A stretch of DNA of 64,000 nucleotides, taken from contig OU612071.1 of assembly GCA_914767715.1 (NCBI GenBank), forward strand, positions 4,836,001-4,900,000, written 5' to 3'. Below the pieces are notes generated by a model. It saw only the letters and a list, made by a program, of their open reading frames with translations, was not told where the DNA came from and made no database searches. Shown piece by piece: positions 48,516 through 61,200 of this stretch (its first letter is position 1; every line of letters begins with the position of its first letter). This DNA is from Membranipora membranacea (lineage: Eukaryota > Bryozoa > Gymnolaemata > Cheilostomatida > Membraniporidae). The translations under genes were made by a program, and so were the position numbers.

Positions 48516-49889
48516 GGTAGCCTTTAATAATGTCAACGTGACCAAGTTTTTCTGTTTGATGTTAATATCAGATAAGATAATATTTTCGAAATTAGTGCTG
48601 ATCATACGAAGGCATCAATGTAGAGAAAAGTGGTAGGACAACTACAATGCTGTAGTTCACAGCTATATGCTGAGGCGCAATCAAATGACTCACTGCTCTA
48701 TCTGCCTTTCATAGTACCAGGCTGCAGTGTGGCTGACAATGAGGTTACGCTCATTCAAACCCAAAGTGAAGCCTTAGTCTACCCCTCTCCCCTTGACCTG
48801 TTTTACTGATTTACTTTGTTTTTTTCAAGCTTGTCCTTGATGAAAAGGAAGGGCTGAAGGTTGGAGGTCGTATTGCAGAAAAGGAACAAGGTTCCAACCG
48901 AGATGTCACAGATTATGTCATCTCAGGTTTAACTTTACAAGGTGAGAATTGATGCCCGTTTCTGGCATCATGAGTTTTTCCTGTTTAGACCATATGATGT
49001 TTAAATGGCACCTCTCAGCTCTGAAGTATTTCCTCGAAGCCGAATGTATGCCACATACAATCAAACTCAAACAAACCAAATATCATTTTCATGAACGAGC
49101 TTCATTTGCATCATGACTCCTATAAAGGCGTATTTTTCTCCTCTTTTAGATCTGAAAGCGCTACTGAGAGGGCATGATGGGAGAGATGGTAGGTTAACTT
49201 CTATAACAGAATGTTTCTAACAGAATTGATTTCACTTTTTCATTTTTTTTGTTGTCTTTTCAGTCATTCTGTTGGTCCAAATATGTGAGCAAACACAGTG
49301 TTGAATCTTCAGCTATCAACAAGATCCATGCATAATAATGTTCCACTGTCTTGTAGGCCTGCCAGGTGCTGCAGGAGTAGAAGGTCCACCCGGTGAAAAA
49401 GGTGCACCTGGAGTATCCGGACTGCATGGAGAACCAGGATCATCTGGTGGTCATGGAAGTGGCTCTGTGTATACACGGTGGGGCAGAAAATCATGCCAAG
49501 GGAATTCTACCCTGATCTATGAAGGTAATTATTTTTATATTCATTGGGCATGCCTACTTTCTATAAACATATTAGCTCTGACCGATACAGGGTTTAAGTA
49601 AAATGAAACAAATGTTAGTAGCTTATGAGTAGTTGTTTTATAACATTTATGTCACTGCTTCCCAAAGAAATAGTAAAACAATGAGGAAAATCTTTGATCT
49701 GATTACAAAACCTGACGATATTAGTAATGGTAGTATTAGTAATTTGTAATGATATTTCTGTATGTCATATGTCCCAGTGACCTGCAATTTGTTTGAGATG
49801 GTTGTTTAAGATAATGTTTTAAGTAGCGACAAATTTTTTAATCATAGGTACTTTTGTTTCCGACTACAACATAGTATTCATGAGATGCA

Positions 49890-49982
49890 ATAGACTCTTC
49901 TACCTTAAAACCTCAAAGCATTAAAATATTAATCAATTTTTTTAATTTTAATGCTTTGAAGTTTTAAAGTAGAAGAGTCTAT
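49890..49982. repeat. 93-bp foldback hairpin
   Basis: ATAGACTCTTCTACCTTAAA is mirrored by TTTAAAGTAGAAGAGTCTAT; arms are about 38 bp with two or three mismatches and an AT-rich loop. It lies in the intron before copy D's cysteine-rich exon. Confidence 0.85.
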
Positions 49983-50918
49983 CACTTGACAACATTTGAC
50001 ATCACTAAGGCCGTTTTCTTCCCAGATTCTTCTGTAGATTATGTAGATAATGAGATGATTATGACTTGAGTGTTCCATCTTGGTTGAAAGTAGTTGTGAA
50101 TGTGATGCCAATAAAAACCTCACAATATCATGATCCATTATTTGGAGAAATTGAATGTGTTCAAATGTTACTTTAACCTTTCATGAATCATGAGCTACAT
50201 TATACTTCATTTCTTGTTGCATATGAGATAAGATAATTAACCCAGAAGGTCATTTGAGACTCTGAATAATAGTAGTTTATTCTTTTAACAGGATTTGCAG
50301 CTGGGGGACATTATGCCAGTACAGGGGGAGGAACTAACTACCAATGTCTGCCTCTTGACCCAGACACAGATTGTTATAGACCTCCACACGGTGGGTCTAT
50401 CATAACGGGAGCTGAATGTGTATCCCGAGACTTCGGTCCGTACCCACAGGCAGCAGCATTCCAAAATATACCCTGCGCGCGATGCTTCTCAGCCCATTCT
50501 GCACTGATGATGCTACCAGCCAAGAAGAGCTGCCCTTCTGGATGGAATATAGAGTATTACGGTCAGTATAAGTTTATGGTCAACAAATATTCATTAGTAT
50601 TTTCGAAGCAATAAGAGCCGAGCAACTCAACTTAATCATGTTTTATTGGTCTCAATTTAAAGGGGTCTAAACATTCTTTATTCTTATAGGATATCTTATG
50701 AGTGAAGCTATATCAGAACTATAATCACCAAGGAACCTATGAATGTGTGGATATTAATCCAGAGTATGTACAAGGTCAAGGTACAAGGTCAACAACAAAC
50801 ATCTTTGGGAGCACTATTTCACTTTGTGAAGCCTGACTGTTCAGGAGATGGTACAATCGGTCATTGTCCCCCCTACAGAGGAGATAAAAAACTGCTCTGT
50901 GCTGTCTGCTCAAAGTAA

Positions 50919-51511
50919 ACCTGTTTATAACAATTAATTGGTATAAGTTGTTGGGAACACTCAGTCTTCTGTCATGGAGCATGTGTGTAAAGAATGCTGA
51001 CGTAATATCATAATATAATAATTGGCCTGGTTTTACAACAACCAATTATCTCAATATATTTCAAATATCAGATTAATCCCCATTTCTTTGTGTGAATTGT
51101 GAACAGCTATCAAACCTTACACTACTGCTGCCACTTAGGCAAATGTTTTCTTATTAAATCCTGTAAAGCTCAAAACTAACGAAATGAGGGTGCAATATTA
51201 TGCGCAATTAATTTGCACAGACTGATCGTCATAATCAGGGTATGACAGAAACCATCTAGCGTACATAGTGACATAGTTACCGTCTTACTAGTAGAAAATA
51301 ATGACGTCATCGCCGAGTGAGTTAGTTTTATAAACTGATTTTGACAATCAGTTAATTAGTAAGTTTTGCGCTATACAGAATTCAAAGAGCACATATTACT
51401 CTGAGTGGCAGCAGTAGTTCAATAATGATCTATCAATGATTTAAAACTTAAAACTGAAATTTACTACCAATAAAGAATTACAAAAAATTGTATGTTATCT
51501 CTCTGTGTGAT
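50919..51511. other. 3' flank of copy D, no gene
   Basis: The first roughly 130 bp match the 3' flank of copy B (GCATGTGTGTAAAGAATGCTGACGTAATATC within it), probably 3' UTR. The rest is unique AT-rich sequence. Confidence 0.5.
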
Positions 51512-53433
51512 AAAAATTGATGTGGAGGTATGTCGAGTGTTTATCCAAAACAATAACTAGTTGACTGTATTATCTAATTTAGACATAATTATCCCCGTCT
51601 GATTACAATACAGCAAAATCAATCATCACGAATAAAAATAACAGCAATAGACATCAATTTCCAATATATATATATATATACACATATATTGTCCCTTTTT
51701 ACGTCATCCATTAAATCGAAATAGCATTAGGTTTTGTCATATGATTACATTATTAGTCAGTTGAATTTTATCTTGGCATTTGTTAGTTGTACCTAGGTTA
51801 GCAAGCGAGCGATAACGGCAAAATACAAAATGAACAGGAAGCAGATAAAAGCATAAAAGAGCTAGCCAGCATAGTGCTCACCAACATAACAACTGCACCC
51901 TGGTGCAGATGTTTGGTGCAGAAGGATTGGGGGCAGTTCTGTGGGGGGGGGGGGGGGGCATATGAATAATCACAGCAGGGGGATGATTTACCTGGACAGC
52001 ACAAGATACGGAAATAAGGCTGTAAAGCGACGCTGCCCATTTTCTTAACCACAAGACACTAAAACAATATTACCTTTTAAATGGAGCTTTCCAAGCTTCC
52101 ATATCAAAAACTTCAATTTGGTGCTAGAATAGCTAAATCTAGACAACTCAGATTATATTTTACCGATTCAAAAAAGGCAAACACATTTAAATCCTTGATC
52201 CACCATGAGCGATAAGATATCACGAAGTGAGGGAATGGAAGCTTATCTGCCTTTGAAGACAACGATATGATTCAAGGCCATTTCCTTCATGTAACCCGTA
52301 TGATCAAAATACAAAGATAGCAATTTGACTCCCCAGAAAAAGCAAGGATATTCTTTCAATGAAAAGCATTTATCGTCAATATCATTTTCAATAGGAGGTA
52401 TATCTAATATAATTGTATTCACGTGAATTGATTGCTTCCACAAAAGGAGTTAAAGACTGCTTGCTTGCTTGCTTCCACCTCACACAAATAATTTGAAGAA
52501 TTGAGAGTTGATATCAATATGTTCTCCATATGGATTTTATGGTTTTTTGGTGCCACTTTCACATGTGATATTTTATTAACACACCGTTTTCAGCTGATTA
52601 CTTATTGCAAAACATTGCTATTTCATTTGTATAAAACTATATTTTATTTGAGAATCAACTTAATTATAGAATTAATAATTAGTTAATAGTTGGCGCATCA
52701 GTAGCGGCTACAACTGAGTCTAATCAATTTTTATGGCATGTGAAATTGCATAAAGATAAACACCTCACTATTAACAATGTGCAGAAAAGGGACACATAAT
52801 ATGTAAGTGCCAAAAACCAGTTTGACTAGTGACACAGTGACATATACCAGTGACGCAGTGACATATACCAGTGACGCAGTGACATTGACAATCGTCACTG
52901 TGACATAGTATAGTGTCCCAGTGAAAAAGACACTAACGTCACAATGACAAAGACCAGAAAAATGATATCAGTATTGAGGGAAAGACAGTTACACAAATTA
53001 TGTAGCTTCGGGTTACAACCGGCGAGCTTCGGTTAGAATCAACGTCATTTCTATCATTCGGACCATCGACAAAAGAAAATTGTACAGATTATGTAAGAAT
53101 GTGCATGTGATTGCAAAATACTGGTGAGGGAAAAAGGAAAAAAAAATGAATTACGAAAGAACTTATTGCTTAGTTTGATTAGGTTCAGCAGTTTTCATTC
53201 AGACTTTTCAAAGTAATAATAATAGAGGTCATTCGGCTTCAGTAAATTTGCTACAGAACGTCTCTTTGGTTACACAAATACAAATAAAAATTGATGTGGA
53301 GGTTTGTCGAGTGTTTATCCAAAACAATAACTAGTTTACTGTATTATCTAATTTAGACCTGATTATTCCTGTCTGATTGCAATACAGCAAAATCAATCAG
53401 CACGAATAAAAATAACAGCAATAGACATCAATT

Positions 53434-53478
<45 letters not shown>

Positions 53479-55109
53479 TTGTCCCTTTTTACGTCATCCA
53501 TTAAATCGAAATAGCATTAGGTTTTGTTATATGATTACATTATTAGTCAGTTGAATTTTATCTTGGCAGTTGTTAGTTGTACTTTGGTTAGCAAGCGAGC
53601 GATAACGGCAAAATACAAAATGAACAGGAAGCAGATAAAGGCATAATAGAGCAAGCCAGCTTAGTGCTCAACAAAACAACTGTACTCTGGTGCAGATGTT
53701 TGGTGCAGAAGGATTGGGGACAGTTCTGTGGGGGGGGGCATATGAATAATCACAGCAGGGGGACGACGTACCTGGACAGCACAAGATACGGAAATAAGGC
53801 TGTAAAGCGAGGCTGCCTGTTTTCTTAACCACAAGACACTAAAACAATATTACCTTTTAAATGGAGCTTTCCAAGCTTCCATATCAAAAACTTCAATTTG
53901 GTGCTAGAATAGCTAAATCTAGACAACTCAGATTATATTTTACTGATTCAAAAAAGGCAAACACATTTAAATCCTTGATCCACCATGAGCGATAAGATAT
54001 CACGAAGTGAGGGAATGGAAGCTTATCTGCCTTTGAAGACAGCTATATGATTCATGGCCATTTCCTTTATGTAACCCGTATGATCAAAATACAAAGATAG
54101 CAATTTGACTCCCCAGAAAAAGCAAGGATATTCTTTCAATGAAAAGCATTTATCGTCAATATCATTTTCAATAGGAGGTATATCTAATATAATTGTATTC
54201 ACGTGAATTGATTGCTTCCACAAAAGGAGTTAAAGACTGCTTGCTTGCTTGCTTGCTTCCACCTCACACAAATAATTTGAAGAATTGAGAGTTGATATCA
54301 ATATGTTCTCCATATGGATTTTATGGTTTTTTGGTGCCACTTTCACATGTGATATTTTATTAACACACCGTTTTCAGCTGATTACTTATTGCAAAACATT
54401 GCTATTTCATTTGTATAAAACTATATTTTATTTGAGAATCAACTTAATTATAGAATTAATAATTAGTTAATAGTTGGCGCATCAGTAGCGGCTACAACTG
54501 AGTCTAATCAATTTTTATGGCATGTGAAATTGCATAAAGATAAACACCTCACTATTAACAATGTGCAGAAAAGGGACACATAATATGTAAGTGCCAAAAA
54601 CCAGTTTGACTAGTGACACAGTGACATATACCAGTGACGCAGTGACATATACCAGTGACGCAGTGACATTGACAATCGTCACCGTGACATAGTATAGTGT
54701 CCCAGTGAAAAAGACACTAACGTCACAATGACAAAGACCAGAAAAATGATATCAGTATTGAGGGAAAGACAGTTACAGAAATTATGTAGCTTCGGGTTAC
54801 AACCGGCGAGCTTCGGGTTACAACCGGCGAGCTTCGGGTTACAACCGGCGAGCTTCGGTTAGAATCAATGTCATTTCTCTCATTCGGACCATTGACAAAA
54901 GAAAATTGTACAGATTATGTAAGAATGTGCATGTGATTGCAAAATACTGGTGAGGGAAAAAGGAAAAAAAATATGAATTACGAAAAAACTTATTGCTTAG
55001 TTTGATTAGGTTCAGCAGTTTTCATTCAGACTTTTCAAAGTAATAATAATAGAGGTCATTCGGCTTCAGTAAATTTGCTACAGAACGTCTCTTTGGTTAC
55101 ACAAATACT
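51512..55109. repeat. Tandem direct duplication, two units of about 1.8 kb
   Basis: Unit 1 (about 51512-53281) and unit 2 (about 53285-55109) are nearly identical, sharing AAAAATTGATGTGGAGG at the start and ACAGAACGTCTCTTTGGTTACACAAATAC at the end. Differences include TA-repeat length (51666-51681 versus 53439-53472), the G-run (about 14 at 51944, about 8 at 53731) and a GGGTTACAACCGGCGAGCTTC unit present once in unit 1 and three times in unit 2 (54795-54855). Matching small frames occur in both (52443-52243 and 54223-54023, minus; 52501-52686 and 54285-54470, plus), but the motifs are not recognised. The second half of each unit also matches 21945-23090. Confidence 0.92.
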
Positions 55110-55195
55110 AGCCTATCTTGACAAGCTTTGTTGTGGGGTGTTGTGTCTCCCCCCCCCCCCCCCTACAGCACAACAAAGCTTATCAAGACAGGCTA
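55109..55195. repeat. Foldback element with C-run loop
   Basis: Arms AGCCTATCTTGACAAGCTTT and AAAGCTTATCAAGACAGGCT, with about 14 C in the loop. It lies just downstream of the nuclear receptor's last exon. Duplicate at 23099-23192. Confidence 0.8.
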
Positions 55196-55243
55196 CACAA
55201 ATACATTCATGAGGATGAGCAAAAAAATAGTGTCTTTTAAACT

Positions 55244-58200
55244 TCAGTCATTTTCAGACTTAAGAAAAAAGCTATCATCTTTGCCCCTGGTAGGGGCTGT
55301 GAGGGGTGACCTGATAGGCTCCCCTGTGGAGGGCAGGGTTGGGGGAGTGAATATCGGTCTGTGGTATGGATTCAAAAAGGCACCAGCCGGTAACAGTCGT
55401 GGATTTTGTTGATGAAGGTGAACTGACGATGTAATCAAATCTTGTGAAAGCATATCAGGAAATGACATCAATCCCTGAGATGCTGCTGATGACATCATCA
55501 TATTTTGTGTAGTCATCATCAAATTTTGTGTGGTCGGTAGATTGTGTTGTGAATTGGCACCCATCATCATAGTATTACTCTGTTGTGTTTGCATCATCAG
55601 ATTATGTGATGATGTCATATCCAGAGGTGATGTCAGACCTGAAGGTAGTGATGTCATCAGTTCTTGTGGAGAATGTTGGGTGTTAGAGTAGATGGGATTT
55701 ATACCTGGTTCTATTGTCGGTGATTGGAGGTCAGATGGCGATGACCCAGAAATATCATCAAGAAAATTAAACTGCCAGTCGCTGGCTAACACCAAACTCT
55801 TAGACAGTGGCTCGGCTGTAAATAAGAATAACCATGAGATTGTGAGTGTAAGCTTCTTACTAAATATCCCTTTCATTCAGACATTTAGACAGTGTGACCT
55901 CTGGGCGCACATTGATTACACTCTCCTAATTCCAATATTTGGCCATAATTTTACCGTTTTACAGAATGTCATTGCTGCTCATTAATGTTGGTAATCAAAA
56001 GCCGAATAATTGAATTCCTTGATGCCGTACTCTCTATGCGGTAAAGGTAACAACAATGCAATGTTTACTGAGACCGCCAATCATAGCCAAGAGCGTTGTA
56101 CTCACTATTATCAACAACGGGGGAAAGACGGTCTCCGAATGACACCCCGTAACATGTGTTAAGTTTGGAACTGAGGCTACCTTGGTTTGTATCAGCAGAA
56201 TGTACGCCCATGTTCTGAACCTTGCCATGACTCTATAATAAAACAAAATGGAACTCAAATTTTATTCATTCAACATTCAAGCAATTTCTTTTTAACTTTA
56301 TTTCAATAGCGGAATATTTTCTGAATGGTGATGAGAAAAAAACAGGAAAAGGAAAGAAGAAAGATAAGTTAAATTTGATATCCTTAAAAAGGTCATTTAC
56401 ATTTGAATTACCAAACTTGATAACTATAACTCTACTCAATGAATTATTTTCAGTCTCCGTCATGTTTCATTCAAATAAAAGTTAGTGCAACTCTTGCTCA
56501 GCACAAAAACCTGTTGATAGATAGATAACTCTCCACCATAGCATGCAGTGACAGACAGACCGACCGACTGACTGAGAGACAGAGAGTCTTCACTTTACCT
56601 GGTGATGCTGTTGTGGATTGTTTTGAGGAGGGGCGTGGCCTCCGGGATCCATCTCAGAGGAGGCGTGGTCTCCTTGTCTCATCTCACTAGGGGGCAGAAC
56701 GTTATGATCTCTGGATCGAGCCACTGCTGCTGACATCAGTTTCTGATAAATAATAAAAATATCATCATATAAGACATAGAGATTATGACGTGTCATGAGG
56801 CCCTCCAAGAAGAATTTTAAATTTTGCAGTTTATCCATCATTATACATTGGAACTATTCATAATAATAATATTTGAAGGAAATCCAAGTGTCACAATATG
56901 GGCTAGTACTGCTTACAAGAGAATTACTACATTTCCATCAGAAATCATGAATATGATGATGTAGACATCAGTTGTTTATAAGGTGATAACACACTGCTGA
57001 GATGAGTTTCTGACAAATCTCCTGTAAGGAGCGCGCACCCTTACACCTCAATTAAGGTAGAAAACATTGCTTAGCCTTGGACATACAACGAGAGGGAGGA
57101 CAATTCCAAATGAGAAGATGATTCTAAATGATGAGGGCATTTTTAATGAGAGGTAATTTCTAAATGAGAGCACAACATTAACACTGTTTATACTTCTAAT
57201 CACTCGGGAGTACACAGTGGTATAAACAACACTTACATTGATACACTCTGAGCTTTCCAATATTTGAGCAATCTTAGATTTCTTCCAGTGTCTAACAGAA
57301 TGGCGTGAGGTTGAAGGTGTGACAGTGTCACCCGTCTCCTGAGTTGTTGATGCTGCAGGGATCTTAGGCTGGAAAAAAGCAAAACAACGTTTTAAAATTT
57401 CAATATTGCTTCTGAGAAAAGACACCAAAGCTTAGATTTGCATCTGAATATTCAAGTGAGAGACTCGTTTAGGTCGTTCAACTGTTAAACAAACAGTAGA
57501 TCCCAATGAAACATTCTGGTAATTTACCAAAGTACACAATCCAAGAGATAAAGTGTTCAAACAAAGTTATTTCGAGAGTGAAATGTTTTAATTGTATTTT
57601 AAAGAACTATTTGTGGCCAATGCTTAGGCTCTGATTCGCCCACCAATCTGCCAATCAGAGCCAATACATTGACTAGACTATAAATAAACGTGAACAGTTT
57701 GGTCCATTAGAGACTGAAAAGCATTCTACACATATTTTTAAAAACCAATATAGTAAGCGTTTAGAAGGATAGAGAGGGTTAAATCACACAAACGTATATT
57801 TGCTACAACAGAAACCTTTAACTTCTGCTGCCACTCAGGGAAATTAACTGTCCATTGACTTATTGGACAAATTTTCTGCAGAAACTGATCACAAAAATCA
57901 GTGATGATGTCATTGTTCCAACTATTAAAACTTAGGTAAAAGTCATATTTCACCTAGTTCATTGAATTTATTCCCTGATTTTGATAACTGAATTGTGTAA
58001 TATATATGCCCAATAGGTGAAAATTCTGAGATCAAAGCCTCAACTGGATATCTTTGACCTATACAATTTCAATTTACAGTGCGCATTTCCCTTTGTGGCA
58101 GCAGTTGTTTAAACAGAGAGTATTATCCCCGATGCACTTTTGGTCAGCAAGCACCCAAGGGTGGTGGTTTAACAGGGAGTGGCTTGAACGTATTACTTTC

Positions 58201-61200
58201 ATCAAGGGCTCATCAAAGGGTTATCATAGAGGTTTATCAGAGGTTTCTTAGAGGTGTTTCAGAGGGATTTGGGCAGCTATTATTTCCGTACCGTGATGCG
58301 AGGTATAATTCTGACTTTAAAGTCAACTCTCATAATTTCGCTGAACAGTATTGGAAAGTTGTAATAGTCAGCCCAGATTTCCTGAATCTCAGCTGATATA
58401 TGCTTGTGGGTGTGGTCTAGCTCCCGCATCTCTGGAGGTTGGAAATTCATGCAAAATGACAAGGTTAGAAGTTAAATGTGCACAAAACAACTATACAAGA
58501 AGCTAGAACAGTAACATAAACATTGTGCCACTTGTCTGTGTTAATAAGCTTGAGAGATAGAAATAATAGAAAGAGTGATTAAAAAAGAGGACCAGTCCAG
58601 TAAACCTTTAATTAAGTACAGCCATCCCATTGTTTCTGAGCAGACCAAACAATACCCATGGTATATAGCAAAACATATCCTTAAAGACAACCCAGGCTCG
58701 TAGAGTAGTGACGCCAAGATGATAGAACCAGTTTGAATTCAGCCAATTAGGTCACTCATAAATATTCATTTAGGAAACACTGACATGTGATAGAAGACAG
58801 CTCAGGAGTAAGTGATCATACTATTTATTCACATCTGAGTCATCTCTAGTTTGAGTAAGGGTAAGAGGAAATGGTTTAGGACGGCCACAAACTGAGTGTT
58901 GATGTAAATCAGGTTCTATCCAATCAGCCTGCATTTCAGATCACTTCCATTCTACTGGTACACAGCTGGTGGGAACTTGGAGTGCATGCAAATTAGATCA
59001 AACTTGATTCAGTGTTGATGGCGGTGTGAGTTGAAGCATAGTGACGCCTACGGAGTAAATAACTTAAAGTGAAAGTGTTCATGATTAACAGCAGGTGTGA
59101 GGTAAGCAGGTTATCACTACAAACAGATAGAAGCAAAGCGTCACACGGAAACTCAAACGGATAGGTAGAGAGAGAGGAGAGAAGACAACAACGTCGTCAG
59201 TCAGCTGACAAAATGGTGGATCGTACCGACATGCGAGGAAAGATTCGCCTCTTGCCGTCAAAGTTAGCGAGGATGATTTCCTCGAAGAGAGGAGGAAAGC
59301 AGTAGTACTTCTCCCATATCTTACACAGCTGGCTCACCAGTCGGGCGTGGTACATATCCGCTACCCGCATCTCTTATAAATTATAACAATATACGAGGGA
59401 GATAAGTCAAAGTAAAATGGTTTTGTAACAGATGTGGGGGAGATAACTGAGATCAGAGTTAGCCATGACACGCGGCTCACTGATGTTTTTTGTTGGCCTT
59501 GGACTATTAATTTTGGTATCAAAAGTTAGCTTTTACTTTTTATCAGCCACAAATTTGAACGTTGATTATTCTTTATTTCAATTTCAAAGAAATCAACTTT
59601 TCTGTTGGTCCATAATAAGACTTCCAATTGGCTGCGTGACAACGCTAATTCAGACTATTTATGTATATTTCAATATTGGTCTCTTCACAGAACTCAGACA
59701 AATGGCACAAAGGACACATTTTTATATTGAAGGTCATTTAAAGGTTGGCTGAAAAGAGATAGCAGCTCTGCTCAGGCCATAAATATGACATTATATTATA
59801 CAAGAAACACCAGGGCAGCCAATGAATGATGTATTTTGTATTGCAAATTAATAATGGCAGTTGAAAAATAGGTATAAAAATGTCAGAGTCAACTTCCTCT
59901 GCCCCTTTTTAGCAAGACTTTAAGTATGTTTCAATGATGATAAAATAATATCAAAGCGAGCTTGTCATGCACAACTAGGCGAGGCATGACCTTAAATCAG
60001 CTGAGAAAACGAATATCTGCCATCCTGATTTATCCCAGAATGCTCTGTAGTAACGTATCAAGGTATCACCAAGATTTGATGTAGAATCTGTCATGGTTAC
60101 TCCCAGAATGCATCGTAGTGCAATATCAATGTTACTCCCATATGTAGTCCCATAACAATGTACCACCCAGAATGCATTGTTGAACCATAACAATTTTATT
60201 TCCAGAATACATTGGAGTACAATAACAATGTTACTCCCAGAATTAGGATTAGGAGATGAGTTAGACATACCTTCACATGTTTGATGTATCCTGATTGCGA
60301 GCTCCGGATCGTCAGGATGATTCAACTTCAGATAGAACTCTAAAATCCTCAGCTGCTGATTGTGCATAATCTTCAGCTGTTTACGAGCCGAGGGAGACAA
60401 CTGCGAATAAATCTCCTCCGCTGTAATCATATTTTATATATTATATACACAAATAAATCTTAATATCAACCCATTTAATATCTCCATAGATACCATTACC
60501 ATAATATGTCATCATGCATTATTTAAACAATGATGAGTTTATTTATATAGCGCTTAACGTTTTCCACATGCATAACTCCTGAGCGGTTGACGCAACATAT
60601 CAACATCATATATCATAAGGACCAACTTTATTGATATTGACCAATCAAATATATCCATAGATACCATTGAGATCATTTGTACCAAAGGGACTTTTTTTTT
60701 TAAATGAGGGTTTGGCGACAGTCAGGAAAAAATAACAGCTACTTATCTACTATCTTGTAATGTGAAGGCAATACTTGTCAGTGCACATAACAGAATAAAG
60801 GTAAACTGTGTGCGGCTTATTCTTATAGAAGACAAAAGTGATTGTGTCTGTTGCTGTAAAAAATCAATCGTAAGAGCGGTTAAATTAATAAATTGGGAGT
60901 TGTCTTCTACAAAGGCAAGGTGAGATAATTACAAACACAATTTGATTTTCATTGTTATGACCATTATTTTTATCATAAATGACTCACATGGATGAGTCAT
61001 GATAAGGGTGAGGACGAGTAACCACTCAATATCAGTCAGTCTGATCTTCATAAATTTCCCAGCCAGATCAATCATCATATCCACAAACAGCTTGTTGTTG
61101 TAAATCTACAATATATACAAATTGACAACAATATTTTTGATGAAATCTGGAAGCTCTGCCATTTTCAAGAGTATGCCAAATAATTCTACCATGCTGGTAA

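Larger units (their letters stand above)
46403..50918 (+). pseudogene. Short-chain collagen copy D, C-terminus frameshifted
   Basis: Exons 46403-46570, 48830-48941, 49150-49188, 49357-49524, 50292-50561 and 50690-50918, all with GT/AG sites and consistent phases. Signal peptide MLVLLFLLAQLVTS, a helical region (AQVMKLTEKLDKNMKHTELL), DLKALLRGHDGRD, about 12 Gly-X-Y triplets, then SVYTRWGRKSC and the cysteine-rich domain with two extra cysteines (DTDCYRPP, GAECVSRD). The last exon is 229 nt instead of 212 and contains two frame breaks. The native frame stops at 50722-50724 after MSEAISEL. The usual text (NHQGTYECVDINPEYVQGQ, then FVKPDCSGDGTIGHC ... AVCSK) follows in two other frames around a short CAAGGTCAAGGTACAAGGTC duplication. 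It either makes a truncated protein lacking the last cysteine block or is a young pseudogene. Signal peptide and linker lie on one exon here. Confidence 0.85.

Noticed and set aside
51936-51958. G-run as a quadruplex or regulatory site
   Set aside because: Homopolymer runs of G or C recur at 5742, 29281, 51944, 53731 and 55151 with lengths that vary between duplicates. They behave like simple repeats.
57738-57953. A third alternative AF-2 exon between 6b and exon 7
   Set aside because: The minus-strand frame there has no AG-ATGCGG entry, no GTACG donor and no similarity to exons 6a and 6b.
59465-59752. A 95-residue plus-strand membrane protein inside a receptor intron
   Set aside because: No recognisable family, AT-rich hydrophobic codons expected by chance, opposite strand to the gene.
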